A DNA stretch of 28,978 nt from Gemmatimonadota bacterium (lineage in GTDB: Bacteria; Gemmatimonadota; Gemmatimonadetes; Gemmatimonadales; GWC2-71-9). The notes under the pieces are model-generated. The model worked only from the letters and a program-made list of their open reading frames with translations, had not been told where the DNA came from and searched no databases. Shown here one piece after another: positions 1 through 8,613 of this stretch. Numbering within the stretch: the stretch's first letter is position 1; each line of letters begins with the position of its first letter. The DNA lies in assembly GCA_025361465.1 (NCBI GenBank), contig JANYAG010000166.1, positions 1-28,978 on the forward strand, given 5' to 3'. The position numbers and the translations under genes are program-made.

Positions 1-177
1 CACGGATACGGTGCGGCGTCGTCGTACATGCAGCGCCGTCGGTGGGACTACTTCACCCGGTGGCTGCTCAACGCCGAGCCGCCCAAGGAGTACCAGATGG
101 GCGGCGGGCGCGGCGGCGCCGGCGGCCGCGGGGGGGCTGTCCCCGCGGGCCGCGGCGGTGGTGGAGGCGGGATCTAG
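1..177 (+). CDS. S9 family prolyl oligopeptidase-type peptidase, C-terminal end (5' truncated by window)
   Basis: Frame 1 is open from the first base to a TAG at 175-177 and gives 58 residues. It starts with HGYGAASSYMQ, which matches the region of the catalytic His of S9 serine peptidases (the His of the Ser-Asp-His triad is followed by Gly, then an amphipathic helix with paired Arg and Trp residues). The segment RWLLNAEPPKEYQM is the usual C-terminal ending of large bacterial S9 peptidases. A Gly/Arg/Ala-rich tail of about 25 residues follows. The protein probably cleaves oligopeptides in the periplasm or outside the cell, but its signal peptide and the Ser and Asp of the triad lie before the window. 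Its last 4 bases overlap the end of the convergent M1 peptidase gene. Confidence 0.8.
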   Translation, partial: HGYGAASSYMQRRRWDYFTRWLLNAEPPKEYQMGGGRGGAGGRGGAVPAGRGGGGGGI

Positions 178-1826
178 CTTCCGCTGACGTTCTTCGAAAG
201 CACGTAGAAGTTCTCGTCGACCTTGAAGGCGCCGGGGTCCGCCAAGCGGATCTCGGCGTTCTTCCATTCCTCGGTCGGGCGGATCAGGCCGAAGCCTTCG
301 GCGTTCAGTGTCACCTTGACCGGCATGTCGAACCCGGGCACGACGTTGGTCCAGCGGTAGGAGAGCGTGGTGCCGCTGATCTTGTACTCGAGCGTCGGTA
401 CCTTCGTGGTGGTGAGGTACTGCTCGAACACCTTGTCGAAGTTGATCCCCGACTGCGCGTTGATGAAGTCCTCCACCTGGCGGCCGGTGACGGTCTGGTG
501 CCAGAAGGTCTTGTTGAGGCCGCGCAGGATGCCGACGCGCCACTTGTCGTCATCGTTGACGATCTGCCGCATCATGTGGAGCATGCTGCCGGTCTTGTAG
601 TACATGTCGCCGGAGCCGCCGCCGTTGACGCCGAACGGAGGAATGATCGGCGTCCGGTTGGTGATGTTCCGGCGGCTGCCGATGATGTACTTCGCCCCGG
701 CTTCCTTCCCCTGCTGGCACTCGGTGTAGAGCCCCTCGGAGTAATTCGTGAATCCCTCATGGACCCACATGTCGGCGCGGTCCTTGGCGGTGATGTTGTT
801 GCCGAACCACTCGTGCCCGCTTTCATGCACGATGATGAAATCCCACTTCATGCCGATGCCGGTGGCTGAGAGGTCGCGGCCGCTGTAGCCGTTCTTGTAC
901 TTGTTGCCGTAGGCCACGCCGCTCTGGTGCTCCATGCCGAGGTGCGGTGCCTCGATCAGCTTGTAGCCGTCTACATACCACGGGAACGGGCCGAACCAGT
1001 GTTCGAAGCAGGTGAGCATCGCCTTCGCCTGCTGGAACTGCACCTTGGCCGTGTCGAGGTGAATGGCGAGCGGCCAGAAGTCGAGCGTCAGCTTGCCCTT
1101 TTCGCCCTGGAGCGTGTCGGCAAAGTGGGCGTACTGGCCGGCGTTGATCTCGATGGCGTAGTTGTTGATCGGCGATGTGACGAACCACTCGTACGTCGTG
1201 GTGCCGTCGGGGTTGTCCTTCTGGCTGCGCAACCGGCCGTTGGACACATCGGTCATCCCCTTCGGGACCGTGACCGCGATGCGCTGACTGTCGGGTTCGT
1301 CGGCCAGGTGGTCCTTGTTCGGCCAGAACACCGAGGCGCCAAGCCCCTCGTCGGCGGTCGAGATCCAGCGATTGTGCAGCGAATCCTCGCGCCAGATCAG
1401 GCCACCATCCCAAGGCGGGTTCTTGGCCACCCTCGGCTTGCCATGGTACCAGACCGTGACGGTCTTGACCTTTCCCTTTGGCTGTGGCGCCGTGAGGGCG
1501 ACGAAGAAGGCGTTGCCATCGCGACGCCAGGTCAGCACGCGGCCATCCTGCTTCATGCTGTCGACCACCAGTGGTTCCTGGAGGTCGATCTGCATTTCCT
1601 TGGCAGGCTGCAGCACCCGGTAGGTGATCCCGTTCCAGCCGCGGATGGTGCTGTCGGCTGGATATACCGTGGTGTGCAGATCGTAGAAGGTCACGTCCCA
1701 CCAGCTGCGGCCAGGGCCGTAGCCGCCGCGCAGCGAGTCGGCGTGGGTATAGGCTGTGGGCGCCTGGGCGGGCAGTGCCAGGGCGGCCAGCAACAGGGGT
1801 ATCAACGACGGTGCGATCTTCCTCAC
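174..1826 (-). CDS. M1 family metallopeptidase (gluzincin aminopeptidase), exported
   Basis: This 550-residue protein has a signal peptide at residues 1-22 (positive start, Leu/Ala core, Ala-Gln-Ala end). The zinc site of M1 peptidases is complete: HESGH at 334-338 and the third ligand Glu357 in WVHEGF, with the family spacing of 18 residues. The exopeptidase motif, normally GAMEN, reads LGMEH at about 296-300, so the Asn is replaced by His. Tyr in MYYKTGSML (about 410) is the likely transition-state Tyr. It probably removes N-terminal residues from peptides in the periplasm. The length fits the short bacterial M1 group that lacks the large C-terminal domain. The start codon is GTG at 1826 with GAGG 6 nt upstream. 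Convergent with the S9 gene, and downstream of an M28 gene on the same strand. Confidence 0.93.
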   Translation of the reverse strand: MRKIAPSLIPLLLAALALPAQAPTAYTHADSLRGGYGPGRSWWDVTFYDLHTTVYPADSTIRGWNGITYRVLQPAKEMQIDLQEPLVVDSMKQDGRVLTWRRDGNAFFVALTAPQPKGKVKTVTVWYHGKPRVAKNPPWDGGLIWREDSLHNRWISTADEGLGASVFWPNKDHLADEPDSQRIAVTVPKGMTDVSNGRLRSQKDNPDGTTTYEWFVTSPINNYAIEINAGQYAHFADTLQGEKGKLTLDFWPLAIHLDTAKVQFQQAKAMLTCFEHWFGPFPWYVDGYKLIEAPHLGMEHQSGVAYGNKYKNGYSGRDLSATGIGMKWDFIIVHESGHEWFGNNITAKDRADMWVHEGFTNYSEGLYTECQQGKEAGAKYIIGSRRNITNRTPIIPPFGVNGGGSGDMYYKTGSMLHMMRQIVNDDDKWRVGILRGLNKTFWHQTVTGRQVEDFINAQSGINFDKVFEQYLTTTKVPTLEYKISGTTLSYRWTNVVPGFDMPVKVTLNAEGFGLIRPTEEWKNAEIRLADPGAFKVDENFYVLSKNVSGS

Positions 1827-1865
1827 GGAGGCCTCATGGCTGAGTGCGTGGTTGGCTGCTGAAGC

Positions 1866-1900
1866 GACGGGCGCCGGATCAAGACGATTCGGCGCCCGTC
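1866..1900 (-). terminator. Perfect 11-bp inverted repeat, probable terminator or mRNA-end hairpin after the M28 gene
   Basis: GACGGGCGCCG (1866-1876) and CGGCGCCCGTC (1890-1900) are perfect reverse complements separated by 13 nt. The hairpin lies 22 nt beyond the stop codon of the minus-strand M28 gene and 39 nt before the M1 start. No U-tract follows on the minus strand, so it is either a non-canonical terminator or a structure that stabilises the 3' end. It would uncouple M1 expression from M28. Confidence 0.55.
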
Positions 1901-1922
1901 AAAGTTGTGCCGTACCTCCTCG

Positions 1923-3830
1923 CTACTGCAGGCGCGGTGCGGTCACCCGCGGCGCCTTGACGCACACCGGCCAGGCAGCACCTGCGCCGCCACGGCCACC
2001 ACCGGCGCCGGCGCCACGACCACCACCGGCCGGCAGCGCGGCGAGCGAATCGGCCAGGCGTGGATTGATGCGACGGATCGAATCGATCCGCGCCTGGGCC
2101 GCGGCCGCGGCCGCCTGTGCCGCCGCTTGCGCCGCGAGGTCGACCTTTTCGTGCGGGATCATGGTCGGATCTTCGGATGCCGCATAGGCCAGCATCGCCA
2201 CCAGCGTCGCGTTGTATTTGAGGTCATCGAAGACGACCTTGTCGTACGTGTCGCGTTCAGTATGCCAGGTCAGCGCGCTGTAATTCCAGCTCTGGCCACC
2301 GACGCCGGAGATCGGCACGCCATAACAGGAGAACGAGGCGTCGTCGGTTCCACCGCCGGAAGGACCGCCGGGGAGATTCGGCGTGATGTCGTTCTTCCAC
2401 TCGGTCGGCAACCTGCTCAGCCACATGTTGATGTGTTCGGGCGACTTGACCATCCCGCCCCCGCTGATGCGCTGGATCCGCCCGGTGCCGTTGTCCTGAT
2501 TGAAGACGGTCTGCAGGCCCTTGATCACTTCCGGGTGATCCTCGGTGAACGCCTTCGAGCCGACCAGGCCCTCCTCCTCGCCGGCCCAGTGGCCGACGAC
2601 GATGGTGCGCTTGGGATGCGGGTAGGCCTTGCTGAGGATGCGCATCGCCTCGAGCATCGTGATGGTACCGGTGCCGTTGTCCGTGGCGCCTGACCCGGCG
2701 TCCCACGAATCCAGGTGGGCCGAGAGGACGACATATTCATCGGGCTTCTCGCTGCCCTTCACCATACCGACCACATTGAAGATCGGCTGCTCGCCAAGGA
2801 GCTTGCCCTCGAGCGTGAGGCGGACCGTGGGCTTGTCGCCAGCATCGGTGAGACGATACACGAGGCCGTAGTCTTCGCAATTGAGGGCGATGGTCGGGGT
2901 CTTGGTGTTGTAGGTCTCGAAGACCTCCATCGCCTCGAAGCCGCCGCGACCGCCCCCGGCTGCCGCACGGACCGCGGCGCGAAACGCAGCCGAGTCAACC
3001 GTTGCGGTGCCGTTGGCGAGGTTGAGGTTGAGCGCCACCGTAGCTGGTGCACCACCGCGCCCACCGCCACCGGCCCGGCCGCCGCCACCAGCAGCGCCGC
3101 CGCGACCGCCAGCGAGGCCGACCGACGGATAGGTCAGTTTCGGCCGCGAGGTGATGAGGCCGCCGGCGCCACCGTTCTCAAGACGGACGCCGAGGGAGCC
3201 ACCGCCGAGCGCCAGGCTGTAGCCGGTGTTGCGGATTCTCGCCGCCCAGTCGGCGTTGATGGCGGTGACGAGCGAATCGAAGCGGCGCACGGATTCCGGG
3301 GTACCGTACTGGTCCCATTCCTCCTGAGTGCGGCAGCTCGGCTTCGGTGGCGCCAGCAGAACGAGTTTCCCCTTGGTCTGTGGCAGCCACTTCACGAACT
3401 CGGTCGAGTCCTTGAACAACGGCAGGATGATGGTGGAGAAGGTCTTCGGCTTGCCGCCGGTGCCGGGAGAGAAACCCACCATCTGCCCTTGGAGGGTGCG
3501 CACCCGGGGGGTCATCAGGTCGATGTGGGACGGCCCGCGGACCCAGCCCCGCCAAGTCCCGAAATTCTCCTGCTTGGCGCCAATCCCCCACGACGTGTAG
3601 GTATTGACCAGCCAATCCTGGGACCGCTTGAGATCGGGTGATCCCAACAGGCGTGGCCCGAGCGAGTCGAGCAGGACATGGGCCTGACGGTAGACGTCGG
3701 TGGAGTCCATTCCGAGCGTGTAGATCCGCTTGATCACCGGATCATTGGTCGGGAAGGTCTGGGCGACGAGTGGGGCCTGCGTCCCGGCCAGCAGGGCGAA
3801 GGTCAAGGCCAAATCGCGGCTGAGTTTCAT
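1923..3830 (-). CDS. M28 family metallopeptidase, exported, with Gly-rich insert and tail
   Basis: This 635-residue protein is read from ATG 3830, where a signal peptide begins (Leu/Ala core, Val-Ala-Gln end near residue 24). The frame is open for 55 more codons upstream, but that stretch reads as non-coding and would bury the signal. The co-catalytic zinc site of M28 is visible: His372 in SAHLDSW, Asp384 in GATDNGTG, Glu418-Glu419 in WAGEEEG, Asp in the QDNGTG or GTDDASF region, and His523 in TWHTERDT. Residues 100-350 hold a PA-like inserted region. It is probably an aminopeptidase or carboxypeptidase of the glutamate carboxypeptidase type, acting outside the cytoplasm. Oddities are a Gly/Arg/Ala-only stretch at about 241-262 and a similar one before the C terminus. 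Confidence 0.93.
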   Translation of the reverse strand: MKLSRDLALTFALLAGTQAPLVAQTFPTNDPVIKRIYTLGMDSTDVYRQAHVLLDSLGPRLLGSPDLKRSQDWLVNTYTSWGIGAKQENFGTWRGWVRGPSHIDLMTPRVRTLQGQMVGFSPGTGGKPKTFSTIILPLFKDSTEFVKWLPQTKGKLVLLAPPKPSCRTQEEWDQYGTPESVRRFDSLVTAINADWAARIRNTGYSLALGGGSLGVRLENGGAGGLITSRPKLTYPSVGLAGGRGGAAGGGGRAGGGGRGGAPATVALNLNLANGTATVDSAAFRAAVRAAAGGGRGGFEAMEVFETYNTKTPTIALNCEDYGLVYRLTDAGDKPTVRLTLEGKLLGEQPIFNVVGMVKGSEKPDEYVVLSAHLDSWDAGSGATDNGTGTITMLEAMRILSKAYPHPKRTIVVGHWAGEEEGLVGSKAFTEDHPEVIKGLQTVFNQDNGTGRIQRISGGGMVKSPEHINMWLSRLPTEWKNDITPNLPGGPSGGGTDDASFSCYGVPISGVGGQSWNYSALTWHTERDTYDKVVFDDLKYNATLVAMLAYAASEDPTMIPHEKVDLAAQAAAQAAAAAAQARIDSIRRINPRLADSLAALPAGGGRGAGAGGGRGGAGAAWPVCVKAPRVTAPRLQ

Positions 3831-4018
3831 GCGGGTGTCCGGTGAATCGGGTGGGTGGGGGGCAGTGCTTGCGCCAACAATTCTATACCCGTTTTCCAGG
3901 TTCCGCTTGGGGTAGGATCTGGCCGCGACCGGGACTGGAACTCCCCGCACTGGGATGAATCCGCTACACTCCAGCGGGCTTCCTTCCCTCTCCAACGTGG
4001 CGCTGCCAGGGCCAGGTC
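3831..4018. promoter_or_regulatory. Divergent intergenic region between M28 peptidase and PH-domain gene
   Basis: These 188 nt must carry promoters for both flanking genes. On the minus strand a TATAGA hexamer (3887 back to 3882) lies in the only AT-rich patch and is a possible -10 element for the M28 gene, about 50 nt before its ATG. I could not find a convincing -35. On the plus strand TACACT at 3965-3970 is a weaker -10 candidate, inside a small CCGCT/AGCGG hairpin. Confidence 0.3.
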
Positions 4019-4474
4019 ATGAGCTACATCGATGCGCATCTGTTGCCAGGCGAGGCGGTGACCTTTCGCACACGCCTGCACTGGAAGGTCTACCTCGGGC
4101 CGTTCTTCTTCAGCCTGTTGCTCTGTGTCCCTCTCGTCGTGCTGGCACTCAATTCCGAGAACCGGTCGTTGGCATGGATCCCCGGCGTGCTCGCGCTGGT
4201 CTCATGGGTGAAGCCGTGGCTCGAGCGTCACAGCTCGGAGTTCGCGGTGACCAACCGGCGGGTGATCATCAAGGTGGGTTTCTTCAACACGCGCTCCGTC
4301 GAGCTGTTGTTGTCCAAGATCGAGGCGATCGCCGTCAACCAGAGCATTGGCGGGCGGATGCTGGGCTATGGCGAGATCGTCGTGACCGGCAGCGGTGGCA
4401 CCGAAGAGCGCTTCGACCATATCCAGACCCCGCTTGAATTCCGTCAAGCTGTGCAGGCCGCGACCGGAAGCTGA
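4019..4474 (+). CDS. PH domain-containing membrane protein (bPH2 / YdbS-YdbT type)
   Basis: This 151-residue protein has two hydrophobic helices at about 28-45 and 50-66, separated by a short polar loop. They are followed by a soluble bacterial PH-like domain (bPH2 family). The hallmark pattern is present: EFAVTNRRVIIKVGFFNTRSVELLLSKI (read in parts: TNRRVIIK, then S-x-E-x-x-L-x-K-I at about 92-101), then the strands with GYGEIVVTGSGG and a closing helix. Family members sit in the membrane with the domain in the cytosol; their ligand is generally unknown. It ends 45 nt before the GH2 gene and could be its operon partner, although no functional link is known. Confidence 0.85.
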   Translation: MSYIDAHLLPGEAVTFRTRLHWKVYLGPFFFSLLLCVPLVVLALNSENRSLAWIPGVLALVSWVKPWLERHSSEFAVTNRRVIIKVGFFNTRSVELLLSKIEAIAVNQSIGGRMLGYGEIVVTGSGGTEERFDHIQTPLEFRQAVQAATGS

Positions 4475-4519
4475 GCCGGCGCTGACGAACGGGCCGGTCC
4501 GGGCCGGCGGGAGGCGGTG

Positions 4520-6979
4520 ATGCGGGATTGGACGCGGCGCGATGTGGTAAAGACTGGTCTGGCGGCCTCGATCGGGGCCTGGGGGACGCCGAGGGAGGCC
4601 CTGCGCTCTCCCGCGGTGGCCGGCACCGGGCGGGAGCGCTTTCTCCTCGACTTCGGCTGGCGCTTTCACCTTGGCCACGCCAACGATCCGGCCAAGGACT
4701 TCGGCTTCGGCACCGGCGGGGTGTTCGACAAGGCGGGCACGCTCTTCGCACCCTCGCGACCCAATTTCGATGACAGCGGCTGGCGACGAGTGGATCTGCC
4801 GCACGACTGGGCGATCGAACTGCCGTTCGAGAACGCCAAGGAACTCACGGATTACGGTTACCACCCACTCGGCCGGAACTTCCCCGCCACGAGCATTGGC
4901 TGGTATCGTCGGGTCTTCGACCTTCCGGCTGAAGATGCCGGCCGGCGGATCTCGCTCGAGTTCGACGGCGTCTTTCGTGACGCGATGGTGTCGCTGAACG
5001 GGCATTTCGTCGATCGCAACTTCAGCGGCTACGCCCCGTTCCGTCACGACGTCACCGACCTGGTGACGTTTGGCGGGCGCAACGTCCTGGTGGCGCGCGT
5101 CGATGCCACCGAGCACGAAGGATGGTTCTACGAAGGCGCCGGGATCTACCGCCACGTCTGGCTGACCAAGACCTCGCCGCTGCATGTGGCGCATCACGGC
5201 ACCTTTGTGACCACGACCGTGGCGAAGGGCGCGGCAACCATCACCCTCGCCACCGAGCTGGCCAATCAAGGCGATACGGCCGCCACCTGCCAGGTCGTGC
5301 AGACCGTGCACGACCCATCGGGCAAGGAGGTCGCCACTGTGCGCTCCGCTCCGGTGCGGGTGCCGGCCTGGGGCACGGCCCAGCTCTCCCAGGTGCTGTC
5401 CGTGGCGAAGCCGTCGCTCTGGTCGATCGAGACGCCCGCGCTCTACACGGCCGTGACCACGATCGAGTCACGGGGCGCAGCCGGTGATCGACAGGAGACG
5501 TCCTTCGGCATCCGCACCCTGCGCTGGGATGCGAACGAAGGCTTCTTCCTCAACGGGAAGCGGGTGGAGATCAAGGGAACCTGCAACCACCAGGACCACG
5601 CCGGAGTCGGCGCCGCGCTCCCCGACCGGCTGCAGTACTACCGCATTGCCCGGCTCAAGGAGATGGGCTGCAACGCTTATCGCACCTCGCACAATCCGCC
5701 GACCGCCGAACTGCTCGACGCGTGCGACCGTCTCGGGATGCTGGTGCTTGACGAACTCCGCTTCTTTTCCACGGAGGAAGAAGGCCTGGGCCAGTTCGAG
5801 CGGATGCTGCGCCGTGACCGGAATCATCCGTCGATCTTCGCCTGGTCGATTGCGAATGAGGAATACGTGGTGCAGGGCACCGAGCGCGGTGTCCGGATGG
5901 CCAGGACCCTTCACCGGCTGGCACACCGCCTCGACCCGAGCCGCGAGGTCACGGCGGCAATGAACGGCCAGTGGGGCAAGGGGTTCACCCTCGCCGTTGA
6001 GGTGCAGGGATTCAACTACTTCATCGGCGACATCGACGCGATCCACCAGCAGTTTCCTGCCAAGCCGCTCCTCGGCACTGAGGTCGCCAGCACGGTCGGC
6101 ACCCGCGGGATCTACGCCAACGACAAGGAGCGGGGCTACCTCAGCACCTACGACCTGAACAAGCCCGATTGGGGGGCGACCGCCGAGGCGTGGTGGAGCT
6201 ACTTCGCAAAGCGACCGTACCTTGCCGGCGGATTCGTCTGGACCGGATTCGATTACCGCGGCGAACCGACACCCTACGAGTGGCCCTGCATCAACTCGCA
6301 TTTCGGTATCATGGATACCTGCGGCTTCCCCAAGGACAACTTCTACTACTACCAGGCCTGGTGGGGCGACAAGCCGGTGCTGCACCTCTTCCCCCACTGG
6401 AATTGGGCCGGCAAGGAGGGGCAGGAGATTGATGTGTGGGTGCACAGCAACCTCGACCGGGTCGAGCTCTTCCTCAACGACAAGAGCCTCGGGACGCAGG
6501 AGATGCCGCGCGACGGGCACCTGGCTTGGAAGGTTCCCTATCTGGCGGGGGCGATCGAGGCGCGGGGCTATCGCGGCAGCCAGCAGCTGCTGAGCATGCG
6601 CCGCGAGACCACCGGTGCGCCGGTCCAGCTGACGCTACGCCCGGATCGACTGCAGATCGCCGGGGACGGTGAGGACGTCAGCGTGATCGAGGTGCAGGTG
6701 GTCGATGGCGCCGGGAGGATGGTCCCAATGGCGGATGACCAGGTCACCTTCCGCGTCGAAGGGAGCGGCCGGCTCCTCGGTGTCGGGAATGGCGACCCGA
6801 GCAGCCACGAGTCCGATGTGGCCTCGACCCGAAGAGCGTTCAATGGTTGCTGCTGCGTCATCGTGCAGGCGGCCAAGGAAGCCGGGTCGCTCCGGGTCGA
6901 AGCCACCGCGCCAGGCCTGCAGCCGGCATCGGTGGTGATCAGCTGTGCCGCCGCCGTTCCCCGGCCCGCCATCGCCTGA
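4520..6979 (+). CDS. Glycoside hydrolase family 2 protein (beta-galactosidase-like), Tat-exported
   Basis: This is an 819-residue protein. It starts with a twin-arginine signal (WTRRDVVKTGLAA at about 4-16), so it is exported folded. The GH2 order is clear: jelly-roll sugar-binding domain (about 40-210, with the SIGWYRR and GAGIYRHVWL motifs), Ig-like domain (about 220-335), TIM barrel (about 340-630), then DUF4982-like and Ig-like C-terminal domains. The likely acid/base is Glu447 in WSIANEE after NHPSIFA, and the likely nucleophile is Glu521 in LLGTEVAS. GWF, WTGFDYRGEP and SHFGIMDTCGFPKD are typical of the galactosidase-like GH2 enzymes of Bacteroidetes; exact substrate not readable. ATG 4520 is preferred over GTG 4517 because GGGAGG lies 5 nt before it. 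Confidence 0.92.
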   Translation: MRDWTRRDVVKTGLAASIGAWGTPREALRSPAVAGTGRERFLLDFGWRFHLGHANDPAKDFGFGTGGVFDKAGTLFAPSRPNFDDSGWRRVDLPHDWAIELPFENAKELTDYGYHPLGRNFPATSIGWYRRVFDLPAEDAGRRISLEFDGVFRDAMVSLNGHFVDRNFSGYAPFRHDVTDLVTFGGRNVLVARVDATEHEGWFYEGAGIYRHVWLTKTSPLHVAHHGTFVTTTVAKGAATITLATELANQGDTAATCQVVQTVHDPSGKEVATVRSAPVRVPAWGTAQLSQVLSVAKPSLWSIETPALYTAVTTIESRGAAGDRQETSFGIRTLRWDANEGFFLNGKRVEIKGTCNHQDHAGVGAALPDRLQYYRIARLKEMGCNAYRTSHNPPTAELLDACDRLGMLVLDELRFFSTEEEGLGQFERMLRRDRNHPSIFAWSIANEEYVVQGTERGVRMARTLHRLAHRLDPSREVTAAMNGQWGKGFTLAVEVQGFNYFIGDIDAIHQQFPAKPLLGTEVASTVGTRGIYANDKERGYLSTYDLNKPDWGATAEAWWSYFAKRPYLAGGFVWTGFDYRGEPTPYEWPCINSHFGIMDTCGFPKDNFYYYQAWWGDKPVLHLFPHWNWAGKEGQEIDVWVHSNLDRVELFLNDKSLGTQEMPRDGHLAWKVPYLAGAIEARGYRGSQQLLSMRRETTGAPVQLTLRPDRLQIAGDGEDVSVIEVQVVDGAGRMVPMADDQVTFRVEGSGRLLGVGNGDPSSHESDVASTRRAFNGCCCVIVQAAKEAGSLRVEATAPGLQPASVVISCAAAVPRPAIA

Positions 6980-6996
6980 GGCGGTGGCGCGGTTGC

Positions 6997-7027
6997 TTGA
7001 CAGCGCCCCATGATGGGTCACTATTAC
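6997..7027 (+). promoter_or_regulatory. Candidate promoter of the Gfo/Idh/MocA gene, perfect -35 and palindrome in the spacer
   Basis: TTGACA at 6997-7002 matches the -35 consensus exactly. TATTAC at 7022-7027 (4 of 6) follows after 19 nt, longer than the usual 17. The spacer contains CCCATGATGGG at 7007-7017, a palindrome around one central base, which could be an operator. The site lies between the GH2 stop and the oxidoreductase start, so the oxidoreductase may be transcribed separately from the glycosidase. Confidence 0.4.
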
Positions 7028-7087
7028 CGTGATCCAGTGCGACGCCGCGCTGCGTCAGATCGTCTTCCAACCAGGGGTCGTATCGTC

Positions 7088-8605
7088 ATGTCACGCCGCA
7101 AGTTCTCCCGCCGTGATTTCGTCGCTGGCACGGGTAAGGCCGCCCTGAGCGCGATGATTGTTCCACGCCACGTCCTTGGCGGCATCGGTTTCCGCGCTCC
7201 GAGCGACATCCTCAACGTCGCCATCGTCGGCGCCGGCGGCATGGGGATGAACAACGCCGAGCAACTCGTCAGCGAGAACATCGTGGCGCTGTGCGACGTC
7301 GACTTCGGCTACGTTGAACGGCAGCTGGTCGGGCGCGGGGTGGACGGCCAGAAGAACCCTCGGCCCAACGGCATCAAGCTCGTGGAGCAGTTCGGCAAGG
7401 CGAAGCGCTATGCCGATTTCCGCGAGATGCTCGACAAGGAGAAGGGCATCGATGGCGTGCTGATCGCGACACCCGATCACGCCCATGCGGTCATCGCCAA
7501 GGCCGCGATGCAGCTCAAGAAGCACGTCTATGTCCAGAAACCGCTGACCGCGACCGTCCAGGAAGCGCGGATGCTGAGCGACCTGGCCCGGTCGACCGGC
7601 GTGGCGACCCAGATGGGGAATCAGGGGCACAGCACCACGGATGCGCGCCTCATCAACGAATGGATCCAGGCCGGCCTGATCGGACCGGTGCACGAGGTTC
7701 ACATCTTCACCAACCGGCCGATCTGGCCGCAGGGGCTGGTCCGGCCATCGGTGCCGCCAATGCGCACTCCGTCCGCGCCACCGCCGGTCGGCGTACCGGT
7801 CGGTGCGCGGGAATGGAACCAGAACACGGTCAACGATGCCCTGGCACTGGGGATGTGGACCGCGAACGTGCCGGTGCCCGATACCCTGAAATGGGATCTC
7901 TACTGTGGCCCGATCGCGAACAAGGTGCCGTACCACCCGATCTATCACCCGTTCAACTGGCGGGGCTGGGTCGACTTTGGCGCCGGGGCGCTCGGCGACA
8001 TGGGGGCCCACCTCATCGACGCGCCCTTCTGGGCCCTCGACCTCGGTCTGCCGACCAGCGTCGAGGCCACTTCGACGCCGTGGGGCGGCCCGAGCCGCGC
8101 ACCAGCGTCGTTCCCGCAGGCGACGACCGTGCATTACGAGTTCGCCGCGACCCCGACCCGGCCCGGGGTGAAGCTCTCGTGGTACGATGGCGGCCTGATG
8201 CCACCTCGGCCCGATGGCCTTCCGGATGACGTGAGCTTCAACCGTGAAGGACAGGTGATCTTCGTCGGCGAGAAGGGACTGCTCCTGCATGAGACATACG
8301 GCCAGAATCCCAGGCTCTTTCCGCTGTCGCTGAAGGAGCGGACGGCGGCCATTCCGGCGAGGTATCCCCGGATCACGACATCGCATGAGATGAACTGGGC
8401 CAACGCGGCCAAGGGGATCGGCAAGACGACCTCGCCGTTCGAATACGCGGCCCGCCTGACCGAGGTGATGCTGCTCGGCCTGGTGGCGCTGCGGACCGGC
8501 CAGGGGAGGAAGATCGTCTACGACGCCGCGAACATGCGGGTCACCAACGCGCCCGAGGCCAATCAGTACCTCACCCGCGAATACCGTGCGGGATGGGGCG
8601 TCTGA
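7088..8605 (+). CDS. Gfo/Idh/MocA family oxidoreductase, Tat-exported
   Basis: This 505-residue protein is read from ATG 7088. A twin-arginine motif (FSRRDFVAGTG at 6-16) follows at once, and AGGGG lies 10 nt upstream. An ATG at 7010 would place 26 extra residues before the signal. The Rossmann domain opens with VAIVGAGGMG (44-53). The family's EKP motif appears as QKP (150-152), as in the exported members. The C-terminal domain carries GALGDMGAHLIDAPFWAL (about 300-317), whose Asp and His line the sugar site in relatives. The family oxidises or reduces sugars, or uses tightly held NAD(P) for redox-assisted glycoside cleavage (for example GH109). Export means the cofactor must be bound before Tat transport. 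Probably works with the GH2 enzyme upstream. Confidence 0.9.
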   Translation: MSRRKFSRRDFVAGTGKAALSAMIVPRHVLGGIGFRAPSDILNVAIVGAGGMGMNNAEQLVSENIVALCDVDFGYVERQLVGRGVDGQKNPRPNGIKLVEQFGKAKRYADFREMLDKEKGIDGVLIATPDHAHAVIAKAAMQLKKHVYVQKPLTATVQEARMLSDLARSTGVATQMGNQGHSTTDARLINEWIQAGLIGPVHEVHIFTNRPIWPQGLVRPSVPPMRTPSAPPPVGVPVGAREWNQNTVNDALALGMWTANVPVPDTLKWDLYCGPIANKVPYHPIYHPFNWRGWVDFGAGALGDMGAHLIDAPFWALDLGLPTSVEATSTPWGGPSRAPASFPQATTVHYEFAATPTRPGVKLSWYDGGLMPPRPDGLPDDVSFNREGQVIFVGEKGLLLHETYGQNPRLFPLSLKERTAAIPARYPRITTSHEMNWANAAKGIGKTTSPFEYAARLTEVMLLGLVALRTGQGRKIVYDAANMRVTNAPEANQYLTREYRAGWGV

Positions 8606-8613
8606 GCAGCGAC

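Noticed and set aside
927..1862. Long open frame on the plus strand opposite the M1 peptidase
   Set aside because: GC-rich codons of a real gene leave the opposite strand open. The translation has no known motif, while the minus strand has a complete M1 zinc site.
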